DNA from: Prochlorococcus sp. AG-388-E21
Lineage (GTDB): Bacteria; Cyanobacteriota; Cyanobacteriia; PCC-6307; Cyanobiaceae
NCBI GenBank assembly: GCA_003279855.1
Contig: QCGO01000004.1
Span: 1-64,000 of the forward strand
Direction: 5' to 3'
DNA: 64,000 nucleotides
Shown here: piece after piece, positions 54,524 through 64,000 of the stretch
Position numbering within the stretch: position 1 is the stretch's first letter
Layout: each line of letters opens with the position of its first letter
Position numbers and translations under genes: made by a program
Notes under the pieces: model-generated
Databases searched by the model: none
Told to the model about the DNA's origin: nothing
Seen by the model: the letters and a program-made list of their open reading frames with translations, nothing else

Positions 54524-57500
54524 TTACAAACCCAGCATTTCTTCTTCACTCGGAGGAACAATTATTTTAAAAATTTCTTTAAAATCAGACCAATTATTGA
54601 TTATTTTGGATGCTTTTAAACTCTTTGTTTTTTCTTGATATTCACTAAGGATTCTTAATAAAATTTCTTCTTGCTTAAGGTTAGTTATTTGATGCATACT
54701 GACTATTTCCTTATTCACTTTATTTTCTATATCATTATTTTCGTCAAGTATATAAGCTATTCCTCCAGTCATTCCCGCGCCAATATTTCTTCCTGTTGAA
54801 CCTAAAATTACTATCTTGCCACCTGTCATATATTCACAACAATGGTCGCCGGAACCCTCTGTGACCGCAGTGGCTCCACTGTTTCTAACGGCAAATCTTT
54901 CTCCGGATTTACCTAAAGCAAACAACTTGCCACCTGTTGCTCCATAAAGACAGGTATTTCCTAATATTACTTGCTCTGAAGATTTCTCATCTACTTGTGG
55001 AGGAACAATAGTAAGTACACCTCCATTCATTCCTTTGCAAACATAATCATTAGCTTCTCCAATTAATTGGACATGCATTCCTTTTAATAAAAAAGCACCA
55101 AAACTTTGTCCTGCGTATCCTTTGAAATTGAGATTTAGTTCACCATTAAAACCATTATTTCCATAAAGTCCCGCAATTTCACCTGATATTTTTGCACATA
55201 CACTTCTGTCAGTGTTCTTGATTTCTATTTCTTTAACTAATTTCCCATGATTCTTAATAGAGTTCATGAATTCATTATCAGATAAAAATTGATCCTCTAA
55301 TACATATCCATTATTATGTGCAGTTTTGGAATGCTTTAACCATGACCTATCTTTATTTTGAGTCCCTTTTTGAATTAGAGAACTAAGATCAATATTTGCA
55401 GTTTTTGGAAGATTAATATCTCTTGCTGTTAGAAATTCCTGATTGCCAATCAATTCATCCATATTAGATACTCCAATGCTACTCATTATTTGTCTTATCT
55501 CTTCAGCAATATATAAGAAAAAGTTCACTACATTTTCAGGTAAACCTTTAAACCTTTTTCTTAATTCTTCTTTTTGAGTAGCTACACCCACAGGGCATTT
55601 GTTTGTATGACAAACACGCGCCATTATGCAGCCTTCAGCAATCATTGCTACTGAACCAAAGCCAAATTCTTCCGCACCTAGAAGAGCTGCAATTACTACG
55701 TCCCATCCTGTTTTAAGTCCGCCATCAGTTCTCAAAAGTACTCTCTCTCTAAGATTATTTTCGATAAGGGATTTATGGACCTCTGCAACACCTAATTCCC
55801 AAGGTAAACCAGCATGTTTAATAGAACTTAGAGGTGAAGCCCCAGTACCTCCATCATGCCCGGAAATTTGTATTACATCAGCATTCGCTTTGCTAACTCC
55901 AGCAGCGATAGTACCTATCCCAATTTCAGAAACGAGCTTTACACTTACCTTCGCTTTTGGATGAACTTGGTGCAAGTCATGAATTAACTGAGCCAAGTCT
56001 TCAATAGAGTAAATATCATGATGTGGGGGTGGAGATATTAAGGCTACTCCAGGTTTGCTGTTTCTTAGCTTTGCAATATATGAATCAACTTTTGGTCCTG
56101 GTAATTGGCCACCTTCACCTGGCTTAGCTCCTTGAGCCATTTTTATTTCAAGTTGTTTCCCACTTCTTAGATATTCTGGAGTAACCCCAAATCTTCCAGA
56201 GGCTATTTGTTTAATAGCGGAGCAAGCAGTGTCCCCATTTTCTAGGCCTTTTATAGATGGTAATATTGCCGATTGAGTATTTTCATCAATATCATTCAAT
56301 ACATTAAAGCGAGCAGGATCTTCTCCTCCTTCCCCGCTATTACTTTTCCCACCAATTCTATTCATTGCAACGGCCAAAACTTCATGAGCTTCTCTTGATA
56401 ATGCTCCTAAACTCATTCCTCCAGTACAAAACCTTTTACATATTGATTCAACACTCTCAACCTCATCAATGGGGATACTTTTTCTTGTCGAATTAATTGA
56501 GAGTAAATCTCTTAAAGAAGTAATTGGCCTGTTGCGAATAAGTTTTTTATAAGTCTCAAAATGATCGTATCCTGGCCCTTGCTTTAGGGCGGAATGTAAA
56601 ACCTTTGACATTTCAGGATTATTAGAATGATATTCCCCATTATTTCTAAATTGAACAAATCCTAAAAACTCTAATTTTTTTAAATTGATTTCTGGAAAAG
56701 CTTTGGTATGAATTAGGAGTGATTCATTTGCGAGTTCTTTTAGTGTGATCCCTGCAATTCGACTTGTTGTTCCATCGAAAGCTATTTTAATTAAGTCAGA
56801 ACCGAGACCCACAGCTTCAAATATTTGAGCACCATGATAGCTAGATAATAGAGAAATTCCTATCTTAGAAAGAATTTTTCTTAATCCATCTTCCAAAGCT
56901 TTTTTGATATTTTTCTGAACGTCATCGATTGATAGTGGATCGATTTTCTTACTATCAATAAGCTTTTGAGTTTTTGGATGTCGTAACCAATGTCTTCCAG
57001 ATTCGAGCGCTAACCAAGGGCATACAGCACTAACTCCATAACCAATTAAACATGCTAAGTGATGTGTGCTCCAACATTGACCAGTTTCAATAATTAGTGA
57101 TGCTTTTAATCTTATTTCTTTTTTAAGAAGATAATGATGAATTGCACCTACAGCTAATAAAGGAGGAATAAAACCTTGTTTCGAATTAACTCCTTTGTCA
57201 GAAATGATTATTAAAGAGCAGCATTCATTTATTGCTTTTTCGCTTAATTTACAAATATCATCTAACTTTGTTTCAAATCCTTTTATTCCTTCTTCAATTT
57301 CAAATAAACTTGAAATAGTAGTTGATTTAATTTCTGATTCTTTTAATGAAATTAATTCTTGTTCATTAATAATTGGACTCTTCAAATGAATAAAAGGCTT
57401 AATATCATTAGATTCAAAGGGAGAGCACCTTTCACCTAAATGCATCTCTAAACTCATTACTAATTTCTCTCTTAAGGGATCTATGGGAGGATTAGTAACC

Positions 57501-59089
57501 TGTGCAAATCTTTGTTTGAAGTAGTCGTATAAAATATGAGGTTTTGAAGAGAGGACTGCTAATGGTATATCGTCACCCATACAATATGTTGGCTCCTTAG
57601 AAAGAGAAGCCATTGAATCAAGAATGAGGTCATTATCTTCTGAAGAAAAACCAAAAGCAGTTTGCTGTTGGAGTAATTCAAAATCTTTTAAATTACAAGT
57701 ATTGGACCATTCATTATTGTTGAGTTTTACTATTCTTTTTTGTAGCAGATTTTTATAGTTTTTTCTTTTTGAAGCTTCTGCTTTGACTTGCCAGTTTCTT
57801 AAAATTTTGTTCTGAGAAAGATCCACTGCAAGCATTTGGCCTGGCCCCAAACGTCCTTTTTCTATAACTCTGTTTTCTTCAATATCCACTACCCCTGTTT
57901 CTGAACCCATTATCACAAAACCATCATTGGTAATTGAATATCTAGCAGGTCTTAATCCATTCCTATCAAGAGTCGCTCCAACATAATTTCCGTCTGCAAA
58001 TACTAAGAGAGCAGGACCGTCCCAAGCTTCTTGGAGAGTAGCTGAATATTCATAAAAAGCTTTAATATCTTCTCTGTTTTCAAGTTCTGGTTGATCTCGA
58101 AATGCTTCAGGAACGAGTTTTAATAAGGAATCGGTTATCGGTTTTCCTGAACGAATATTAATTTCTAGAGTTGCATCAAGATTTGATGAATCACTTTTAT
58201 TTATATCTACTATTGGCTTGATCTCATGAGATAACTCTCCCCAGTATTCATCAATATGTGTTTCTGATGCTTTCGCCCAATTGATATTGCCTAAAAGAGT
58301 ATTAATTTCTCCATTATGACCCAAATATCTCATTGGCTGGGCAAGAGGCCATTTTGGTAAGGTGTTTGTGCTAAATCTTCGATGGTAAACAGAAAAAGAT
58401 ACTTTAAAATCTTCTTTCCTTAAGTCTTCGTAAAATTCTGATAAAACTTCAGATCTAACCATACCTTTATAGACAACAGTTTTGGAACTCAATGATGCGA
58501 AATAAAATTCGCATTCACCAATAGCATTTTTTGTATTATCTCTTATCCTTTTTTCAATTCTTTTTCTTAATTGAAATAAGAGCATCTCGATATCTCTAGT
58601 ATCTTCTTTATCTATGCAAACGATCCATTGATTTATGAATGGTGCATTTGCTTTTGCTAAAACCCCTAGGGTTTCATTTTTAATAGGCACATTTCTCCAA
58701 AATGTTTCTTTAAAATTTAATTTTTTAGCTTCTTCGTCGCATATAAGTTTTGATTCTTTAACTTTTAATTCATTATTGGGCATGAAAATCATACCTAAAC
58801 CTCGTTTTTCGTAGTTTTCAGTATTTAAATTTATTTCTCTATCTAAAAATTCCCATGGAATTGAACATAAAATTCCTGCCCCATCACCAGAATCACTATC
58901 TCCTCCGCATCCTCCTCTATGCTCCATACAATTAAGACCTTTTAAAGATTGCTTCAATATCCAATTACTTTCTTTGCCATCAATATTTGCTATGAAGCCA
59001 ACACCACAAGCATCTTTCTCTCCAATAATTCCATTTGGAGAATAACTATCTTGATATGGCTCGTTGCTTCTTTTGATACTCCCTCGCAT
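54524..59089 (-). CDS. gltB: Ferredoxin-dependent glutamate synthase
   Basis: Main step of nitrogen assimilation: uses 2-oxoglutarate, glutamine and ferredoxin. 1521 residues. The N-terminal amidotransferase starts after a short propeptide with Cys in EKDACGVGFIANIDG. The central and FMN domains include PPPHHDIYSIEDLAQLIHDL and QISGHDGGTGASPLSSIKHA. The 3Fe-4S ligands are CIMARVCHTNKCPVGVATQ. The C-terminal GXGXG domain contains GDHCCEYMTGGKIVILGSTG. No NADPH small subunit lies nearby, matching the ferredoxin type (also called glsF). Confidence 0.98.
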   Translation of the reverse strand: MRGSIKRSNEPYQDSYSPNGIIGEKDACGVGFIANIDGKESNWILKQSLKGLNCMEHRGGCGGDSDSGDGAGILCSIPWEFLDREINLNTENYEKRGLGMIFMPNNELKVKESKLICDEEAKKLNFKETFWRNVPIKNETLGVLAKANAPFINQWIVCIDKEDTRDIEMLLFQLRKRIEKRIRDNTKNAIGECEFYFASLSSKTVVYKGMVRSEVLSEFYEDLRKEDFKVSFSVYHRRFSTNTLPKWPLAQPMRYLGHNGEINTLLGNINWAKASETHIDEYWGELSHEIKPIVDINKSDSSNLDATLEINIRSGKPITDSLLKLVPEAFRDQPELENREDIKAFYEYSATLQEAWDGPALLVFADGNYVGATLDRNGLRPARYSITNDGFVIMGSETGVVDIEENRVIEKGRLGPGQMLAVDLSQNKILRNWQVKAEASKRKNYKNLLQKRIVKLNNNEWSNTCNLKDFELLQQQTAFGFSSEDNDLILDSMASLSKEPTYCMGDDIPLAVLSSKPHILYDYFKQRFAQVTNPPIDPLREKLVMSLEMHLGERCSPFESNDIKPFIHLKSPIINEQELISLKESEIKSTTISSLFEIEEGIKGFETKLDDICKLSEKAINECCSLIIISDKGVNSKQGFIPPLLAVGAIHHYLLKKEIRLKASLIIETGQCWSTHHLACLIGYGVSAVCPWLALESGRHWLRHPKTQKLIDSKKIDPLSIDDVQKNIKKALEDGLRKILSKIGISLLSSYHGAQIFEAVGLGSDLIKIAFDGTTSRIAGITLKELANESLLIHTKAFPEINLKKLEFLGFVQFRNNGEYHSNNPEMSKVLHSALKQGPGYDHFETYKKLIRNRPITSLRDLLSINSTRKSIPIDEVESVESICKRFCTGGMSLGALSREAHEVLAVAMNRIGGKSNSGEGGEDPARFNVLNDIDENTQSAILPSIKGLENGDTACSAIKQIASGRFGVTPEYLRSGKQLEIKMAQGAKPGEGGQLPGPKVDSYIAKLRNSKPGVALISPPPHHDIYSIEDLAQLIHDLHQVHPKAKVSVKLVSEIGIGTIAAGVSKANADVIQISGHDGGTGASPLSSIKHAGLPWELGVAEVHKSLIENNLRERVLLRTDGGLKTGWDVVIAALLGAEEFGFGSVAMIAEGCIMARVCHTNKCPVGVATQKEELRKRFKGLPENVVNFFLYIAEEIRQIMSSIGVSNMDELIGNQEFLTARDINLPKTANIDLSSLIQKGTQNKDRSWLKHSKTAHNNGYVLEDQFLSDNEFMNSIKNHGKLVKEIEIKNTDRSVCAKISGEIAGLYGNNGFNGELNLNFKGYAGQSFGAFLLKGMHVQLIGEANDYVCKGMNGGVLTIVPPQVDEKSSEQVILGNTCLYGATGGKLFALGKSGERFAVRNSGATAVTEGSGDHCCEYMTGGKIVILGSTGRNIGAGMTGGIAYILDENNDIENKVNKEIVSMHQITNLKQEEILLRILSEYQEKTKSLKASKIINNWSDFKEIFKIIVPPSEEEMLGL

Positions 59090-59283
59090 AGATTATTTAA
59101 CTATATAAGAAAATTTATTTATTTCTATTATAAAAATGAATTTCAAAATACAAAGTAAAAATAATGAAGAATTACTAAACAAATTAAAATTTTATTTATA
59201 AATCAAAAAAAATCAAAAATGCTTTAGATATGACTCGTAAAAGGTTATGATAATGAGATATTTATTTTTATCTATCAATATAG
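59090..59283. promoter_or_regulatory. Divergent promoter region of gltB and the str operon
   Basis: 194-bp AT-rich gap between divergent transcription units. GGTTATGATAATGAGA (59241-59256) is a reasonable -10 region for rpsL. No operator was recognised, though NtcA control of gltB would be expected; no GTA-N8-TAC site was found. Confidence 0.4.
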
Positions 59284-59661
59284 ATGCCGACCATTTCCCA
59301 ATTAATTGGATCAGAAAGAAAACGTCTGACAAGAAAAACAAAATCTCCTGCACTAAAATCTTGTCCAGAGAGAAGAGGAGTATGTACAAGAGTTTATACA
59401 TCTACTCCTAAGAAACCTAATTCTGCCTTAAGAAAAGTTGCCAGGGTTAGACTAACTTCGGGTTTTGAAGTTACCGCATATATTCCAGGAATCGGACATA
59501 ATTTACAGGAACACTCTGTAGTTCTACTCAGGGGAGGAAGAGTTAAAGATCTTCCGGGGGTAAGATACCATATAATAAGAGGAACTTTAGATACTGCAGG
59601 AGTCAAAGATAGACGTCAATCCAGATCTAAATATGGTGCAAAAGCTCCTAAAAATGATTAA
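59284..59661 (+). CDS. rpsL: 30S ribosomal protein S12
   Basis: S12 controls decoding accuracy. 125 residues: [39 protein letters not shown] (the streptomycin-resistance Lys in KKPNSALRK) and [20 protein letters not shown] (second site). Start of the str operon. Wild-type residues at both sites suggest streptomycin sensitivity. Confidence 0.98.
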
Positions 59662-59687
59662 TTTTTCAACTTCAATTTTTATCTAAA

Positions 59688-60158
59688 ATGTCACGTCGTA
59701 ATGCAGCAGTAAAAAGACCGGTTTTACCAGATCCTCAATTTAATAGTCGTCTTGCCTCTATGATGATTTCTAGATTGATGAAACATGGAAAAAAATCTAC
59801 TGCGCAAAAAATATTATCAGATGCTTTCTCTCTAATAAGTGAAAGAACAGGTGGAAATGCTGTGGAGTTATTTGAAACAGCTGTAAAAAATGCAACTCCC
59901 TTAGTAGAGGTGAGAGCCAGAAGAGTTGGAGGTGCTACTTATCAAGTTCCTATGGAAGTTCGTCAAGAGAGAGGAACTGCTATGGCACTAAGATGGCTTG
60001 TTACTTTTTCAAGAGGAAGAAATGGAAAGAGTATGTCACAAAAATTAGCAGGTGAATTAATGGATGCAGCTAATGAAACTGGCAGCGCAGTTAAGAAGAG
60101 AGAAGACACTCATAAAATGGCAGAAGCCAATAAAGCTTTTGCACACTACAGATACTAA
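59688..60158 (+). CDS. rpsG: 30S ribosomal protein S7
   Basis: S7 starts 3'-domain assembly of the 30S head. 156 residues: [40 protein letters not shown] and the end [14 protein letters not shown]. Standard str-operon position, 26 bp after rpsL. Confidence 0.98.
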
Positions 60159-60262
60159 TTTCGACCCAAAATGGTCCTTATTTAGTTTATTATTAAACAA
60201 AAGTTTATTTGATTAAACAAAACGTTGCTATTTAGCAATTCATTCTATTTGGAGTTTTAACA

Positions 60263-62338
60263 TTGGCACGCGACTTTCCCCTTGAACGAGTAAGGAATAT
60301 AGGTATAGCCGCTCATATTGACGCTGGTAAAACAACTACTACTGAAAGAATACTTTTTTATTCAGGTGTTGTTCACAAAATCGGAGAAGTACACGATGGA
60401 GCTGCAGTAACAGATTGGATGGCCCAAGAAAGAGAGAGAGGAATTACTATCACAGCTGCTGCTATTTCTACAAGCTGGCAAGATCACAGAATTAATATTA
60501 TTGATACTCCAGGCCACGTTGATTTCACAATTGAAGTTGAAAGATCAATGAGAGTTTTAGATGGTGTTATAGCTGTGTTTTGTGCGGTAGGAGGAGTTCA
60601 GCCACAATCAGAGACTGTTTGGAGACAAGCTGATAGATACTCTGTTCCAAGAATGGTTTTCGTCAATAAGATGGATAGAACAGGCGCAGATTTTCTAAAA
60701 GTTAATCAACAAATTAAAGACCGTCTTAAAGCAAATGCTTTTCCTATTCAACTTCCAATAGGAGCTGAAGGTGATCTTTCAGGAATTATTGATTTAGTAA
60801 GTAACAAGGCCTATTTATACAAAAATGATTTAGGAACTGATATTGAAGAAGCTCCAATACCAGATGACATGAAAGACGAGGCATTGGAATGGAGAAGTAA
60901 ATTAATGGAAAGTGTCGCAGAAAATGATGAAGAATTAATTGAAATATTTTTGGATAAGGGAGAATTAACTGAAGATCAATTAAAAAAAGGGATTAGAGAA
61001 GGAGTACTCAAACATGGTTTAGTACCAGTTTTATGCGGATCAGCCTTTAAAAATAAAGGGGTTCAATTAGTTCTTGATGCAGTAGTTGATTATTTACCAG
61101 CTCCAATTGATGTAAAACCAATTCAAGGTGTTTTACCGGATGGTAAGGAAGATGTTAGACCTTCGGATGATAATGCTCCTTTCAGTGCACTTGCTTTCAA
61201 AGTCATGTCTGATCCTTATGGAAAACTAACTTTTGTAAGAATGTATTCTGGAGTGCTTTCTAAAGGCAGTTATGTTATGAATTCAACTAAGGATGCTAAA
61301 GAGAGAATTTCAAGGTTAGTCATCTTAAAGGCCGATGAAAGGGAAGAAGTTGATGAATTAAGAGCAGGTGATTTAGGTGCTGTGTTGGGATTGAAGAATA
61401 CAACAACAGGAGACACCTTATGTAATACCGATGACCCAATAGTTCTAGAAACTTTATTTATCCCCGAACCTGTTATCTCAGTTGCTGTAGAACCAAAAAC
61501 TAAAGGAGATATGGAGAAACTTTCTAAGGCCTTACAAGCCTTGTCTGAAGAAGACCCGACCTTTAGGGTAAGTACAGATCAAGAGACAAATCAGACTGTT
61601 ATAGCCGGCATGGGGGAACTACATCTTGAAATTCTTGTAGACAGAATGTTGAGAGAGTTTAAAGTTGAGGCAAATATAGGCGCCCCTCAGGTTTCTTACA
61701 GAGAAACAATTAGATCAAGTTCCAAGGGTGAAGGTAAATATGCAAGACAAACAGGAGGTAAAGGACAATATGGACACGTAGTTATTGAAATGGAACCAGC
61801 TGAAGTCGGTAAAGGGTTTGAATTTGTTAACAAAATTGTGGGTGGAACTGTGCCAAAAGAATATATTGGACCAGCATCAAATGGAATGAAAGAAACCTGT
61901 GAATCAGGGGTTCTTGCCGGTTATCCGCTGATTGATGTAAAAGTAACACTAGTCGATGGTTCGTTCCACGATGTAGACTCATCTGAAATGGCCTTCAAAA
62001 TTGCAGGTTCAATGGCTTTTAAAGATGGGGTTAAAAAATGCAATCCTGTCCTCTTAGAGCCTATGATGAAAGTCGAGGTCGAAAGTCCTGATGATTTTCT
62101 TGGATCTGTAATTGGTGATCTCTCTTCAAGGAGAGGTCAAGTCGAAGGACAATCTGTCGATGATGGATTGTCTAAAGTACAGGCCAAAGTGCCTTTAGCC
62201 GAAATGTTCGGTTATGCCACTCAACTCCGATCAATGACTCAAGGTCGGGGTATATTCTCAATGGAGTTCGCAAATTATGAGGAAGTTCCTCGTAACGTTG
62301 CTGAAGCTATCATTTCCAAGAATCAGGGCAACTCCTGA
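60263..62338 (+). CDS. fusA: Elongation factor G
   Basis: Translocase GTPase, 691 residues from TTG. G1 is [21 protein letters not shown]2/G3 are [10 protein letters not shown] and [14 protein letters not shown]4 is [12 protein letters not shown]. Domain IV includes [20 protein letters not shown]. Length and order are normal. It lies 104 bp after rpsG, a gap that may hold an internal promoter or attenuator (AAACAAAAGTTTATTTGATTAAAC has dyad character). Confidence 0.98.
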   Translation: MARDFPLERVRNIGIAAHIDAGKTTTTERILFYSGVVHKIGEVHDGAAVTDWMAQERERGITITAAAISTSWQDHRINIIDTPGHVDFTIEVERSMRVLDGVIAVFCAVGGVQPQSETVWRQADRYSVPRMVFVNKMDRTGADFLKVNQQIKDRLKANAFPIQLPIGAEGDLSGIIDLVSNKAYLYKNDLGTDIEEAPIPDDMKDEALEWRSKLMESVAENDEELIEIFLDKGELTEDQLKKGIREGVLKHGLVPVLCGSAFKNKGVQLVLDAVVDYLPAPIDVKPIQGVLPDGKEDVRPSDDNAPFSALAFKVMSDPYGKLTFVRMYSGVLSKGSYVMNSTKDAKERISRLVILKADEREEVDELRAGDLGAVLGLKNTTTGDTLCNTDDPIVLETLFIPEPVISVAVEPKTKGDMEKLSKALQALSEEDPTFRVSTDQETNQTVIAGMGELHLEILVDRMLREFKVEANIGAPQVSYRETIRSSSKGEGKYARQTGGKGQYGHVVIEMEPAEVGKGFEFVNKIVGGTVPKEYIGPASNGMKETCESGVLAGYPLIDVKVTLVDGSFHDVDSSEMAFKIAGSMAFKDGVKKCNPVLLEPMMKVEVESPDDFLGSVIGDLSSRRGQVEGQSVDDGLSKVQAKVPLAEMFGYATQLRSMTQGRGIFSMEFANYEEVPRNVAEAIISKNQGNS

Positions 62339-62381
62339 TCTCTAAACTAAACACTCTTTAACCCTCGATTCTTTAATTCAA

Positions 62382-63581
62382 ATGGCTCGCGAGAAGTTCG
62401 AAAGGAACAAACCACATGTCAACATAGGTACTATTGGCCACGTTGATCATGGAAAAACAACCCTGACTGCTGCTATTACTAATGTTTTAGCTAAAAAAGG
62501 TCAAGCACAAGCTCAAGACTATGGAGACATCGATGGTGCTCCAGAAGAAAGAGAGCGTGGTATTACAATTAATACTGCTCACGTTGAATACGAAACAGCC
62601 GACAGACATTATGCTCACGTTGACTGTCCAGGTCACGCTGATTATGTGAAAAACATGATCACTGGTGCAGCTCAAATGGATGGTGCAATTTTAGTTTGTG
62701 CTGCAACAGATGGTCCTATGGCTCAAACAAAAGAACATATTCTTTTAGCAAAACAAGTTGGAGTTCCTGCTTTGGTTGTTGCTTTGAATAAATGTGACAT
62801 GGTAGATGATGAAGAAATCATTGAACTTGTTGAAATGGAAATTAGAGAACTCCTTGATAGTTATGATTTCCCAGGTGATGATATACCCATTGTTCAAGTT
62901 TCAGGTCTTAAAGCTTTAGAAGGAGATTCTACTTGGGAGTCTAAAATTGAAGAATTAATGACTGCCGTAGATGCTAGTATTCCTGAACCTGAAAGAGAAA
63001 TTGACAAGCCATTTTTGATGGCAGTTGAAGATGTTTTTTCTATCACAGGTCGAGGAACAGTTGCAACTGGAAGAATAGAGAGAGGAAAAGTCAAAGTTGG
63101 GGAAGAAGTTGAAATAGTTGGAATAAGAGATACAAGATTGACTACTGTCACGGGCGTTGAAATGTTCCGTAAACTACTTGATGAAGGTATGGCAGGAGAC
63201 AATGTTGGACTACTTTTACGTGGTGTTCAGAAAGAAGATATCGAAAGAGGTATGGTTCTTGTTAAAAAAGGTTCGATTACTCCTCATACAAAATTTGAGG
63301 GTGAAGTTTATGTCCTCAAGAAAGAAGAGGGTGGTAGACATACACCTTTCTTTGCTGGTTACCGACCACAATTTTATATAAGAACAACAGATGTAACTGG
63401 ACAAATCACTGCATTCACATCTGATGATGGAGCCAATGTTGAAATGGTAATGCCAGGTGACAGGATAAAAATGACTGGAGAATTAATTTGTCCAGTTGCG
63501 ATTGAACAAGGTATGCGCTTTGCTATTCGCGAAGGTGGTCGTACTATTGGAGCTGGTGTTGTTTCTAAAATTATTGAATAA
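62382..63581 (+). CDS. tuf: Elongation factor Tu
   Basis: GTPase delivering aminoacyl-tRNA; 399 residues. G1 [21 protein letters not shown]3 [21 protein letters not shown]4 [13 protein letters not shown]-terminal [15 protein letters not shown] is intact. The 10-bp terminator stem after it separates it from rpsJ. Codon choice is strong, as expected for a highly expressed gene. Confidence 0.98.
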   Translation: MAREKFERNKPHVNIGTIGHVDHGKTTLTAAITNVLAKKGQAQAQDYGDIDGAPEERERGITINTAHVEYETADRHYAHVDCPGHADYVKNMITGAAQMDGAILVCAATDGPMAQTKEHILLAKQVGVPALVVALNKCDMVDDEEIIELVEMEIRELLDSYDFPGDDIPIVQVSGLKALEGDSTWESKIEELMTAVDASIPEPEREIDKPFLMAVEDVFSITGRGTVATGRIERGKVKVGEEVEIVGIRDTRLTTVTGVEMFRKLLDEGMAGDNVGLLLRGVQKEDIERGMVLVKKGSITPHTKFEGEVYVLKKEEGGRHTPFFAGYRPQFYIRTTDVTGQITAFTSDDGANVEMVMPGDRIKMTGELICPVAIEQGMRFAIREGGRTIGAGVVSKIIE

Positions 63582-63640
63582 TTTTCTTTATTTTATAAAG
63601 TTAACCTTTGATAATCTAAAATAGTTAAATAAAGAGATAT

Positions 63641-63667
63641 GGGTTATTGATTATCAATAACCCTTTT
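63641..63667 (+). terminator. Terminator between tuf and rpsJ
   Basis: GGGTTATTGA and TCAATAACCC form a perfect 10-bp stem with a TTA loop, followed by TTTTA. It lies 59 bp after the tuf stop. Only four U's follow, so partial read-through into rpsJ is possible. Confidence 0.75.
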
Positions 63668-63689
63668 ATAAAGAGATTAATTTAAACTT

Positions 63690-64000
63690 ATGACAGCTTC
63701 ACTTACTCAACAAAAAATACGAATCAGATTAAAAGCCTTCGATAGAAGAATGCTAGACCTGTCTTGTGACAAAATAATTCAAACGGCAGATACAACGGCT
63801 GCGTCAGCTATAGGACCTATTCCACTACCAACTAAAAGAAAAATTTATTGTGTTTTAAGATCACCCCACGTAGATAAAGATTCTAGAGAGCATTTTGAGA
63901 CCAGAACTCATAGAAGAATAATTGATATTTATAGTCCTTCTGCTAAAACTATAGATGCTTTAATGAAATTGGATCTTCCAAGTGGTGTAGATATAGAAGT
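63690..64000 (+). CDS. rpsJ: 30S ribosomal protein S10 (partial, runs off the window)
   Basis: ATG 63690 opens [20 protein letters not shown]. 103 codons are visible, with [20 protein letters not shown] and [20 protein letters not shown], then [13 protein letters not shown] at the edge, so only a few residues are missing. S10 also serves as NusE in antitermination. In this genome it follows tuf rather than preceding rplC. Confidence 0.97.
   Translation, partial: MTASLTQQKIRIRLKAFDRRMLDLSCDKIIQTADTTAASAIGPIPLPTKRKIYCVLRSPHVDKDSREHFETRTHRRIIDIYSPSAKTIDALMKLDLPSGVDIE

Noticed and set aside
55626-55964. Antisense ORFs within gltB
   Set aside because: Shadow frames of a long, well-conserved gene.
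59213-59401. Minus-strand ORF overlapping the rpsL start
   Set aside because: Antisense to rpsL and its promoter; no signature.

Overview
The window is a contiguous piece of a small, AT-rich picocyanobacterial chromosome. Gene content points to Prochlorococcus, most likely a high-light clade: psaA-psaB and psaI-psaL, ferredoxin-type glutamate synthase, ndhN-ldpA, a CbiG-CobJ fusion, a CAAD-domain protein, very short intergenic gaps, and TTG/GTG starts among many ATG starts. The assignment rests on gene order and protein character read by eye; no database search was possible.

Layout. 0-14.3 kb is a core housekeeping block: 3' end of a gene that is probably gshA, ppc, a GNAT-like protein, tRNA-Arg, recF (whose true 5' end precedes the ORF-track start), speD, a LarE-like PP-loop protein, a double-domain corrinoid adenosyltransferase, a MoeB/ThiF-rhodanese protein, a CAAD-domain protein, a fructosamine kinase, a CrtD-like desaturase, tyrA, a degenerate DinG-type helicase and a DUF2839 protein. 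14.3-18.4 kb is the accessory region: a 13-bp tandem repeat, a zinc-ribbon microprotein, several short secreted proteins of one family together with a secreted cupin, a DnaB C-domain-only protein, and a frameshifted N-terminal remnant of a tyrosine integrase. 18.4-22.1 kb holds recA (with a textbook cyanobacterial LexA box upstream), a HAD phosphatase, tRNA-Gln and the ldpA/ndhN pair. 22.4-38.5 kb is the large ribosomal-protein cluster (rplC to rpmE and prfA) with secY, adk, rpoA and truA inside it; rplF is broken by one extra C in a C8 run, very probably a sequencing error or a recent mutation. 38.5-43.2 kb holds an HNH endonuclease, alr, tRNA-Ser, a HAD protein and cbiG-cobJ. 43.5-50.4 kb is photosystem I (psaA, psaB, psaI, psaL) with a glycosyltransferase and a HEAT-like membrane protein. 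50.4-54.5 kb has a head-to-head pair of cell-wall genes (NlpC/P60 and a class-A beta-lactamase-like serine hydrolase), a resolvase-like protein that lacks the catalytic serine with a coupled small partner, lipA and a YciI protein. 54.5-64 kb is glutamate synthase and the str operon (rpsL, rpsG, fusA, tuf) followed by rpsJ, which runs off the end.

How the parts fit: the window encodes much of the translation machinery and its export channel, the photosystem I core, PEP carboxylation, nitrogen assimilation, corrinoid synthesis and SOS recombination. The most unusual parts are the 14.3-18.4 kb island of small secreted proteins with duplicated leaders and integrase debris, and three proteins that keep a mobile-element or helicase fold but have lost catalytic motifs (DinG-like, DnaB-like, resolvase-like). 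Five short genes missed by the 60-aa ORF track were recovered or proposed: rpmJ, psaI, a 52-aa ORF coupled to a secreted protein by TAATG overlap, the integrase fragments, and a 13-codon remnant.
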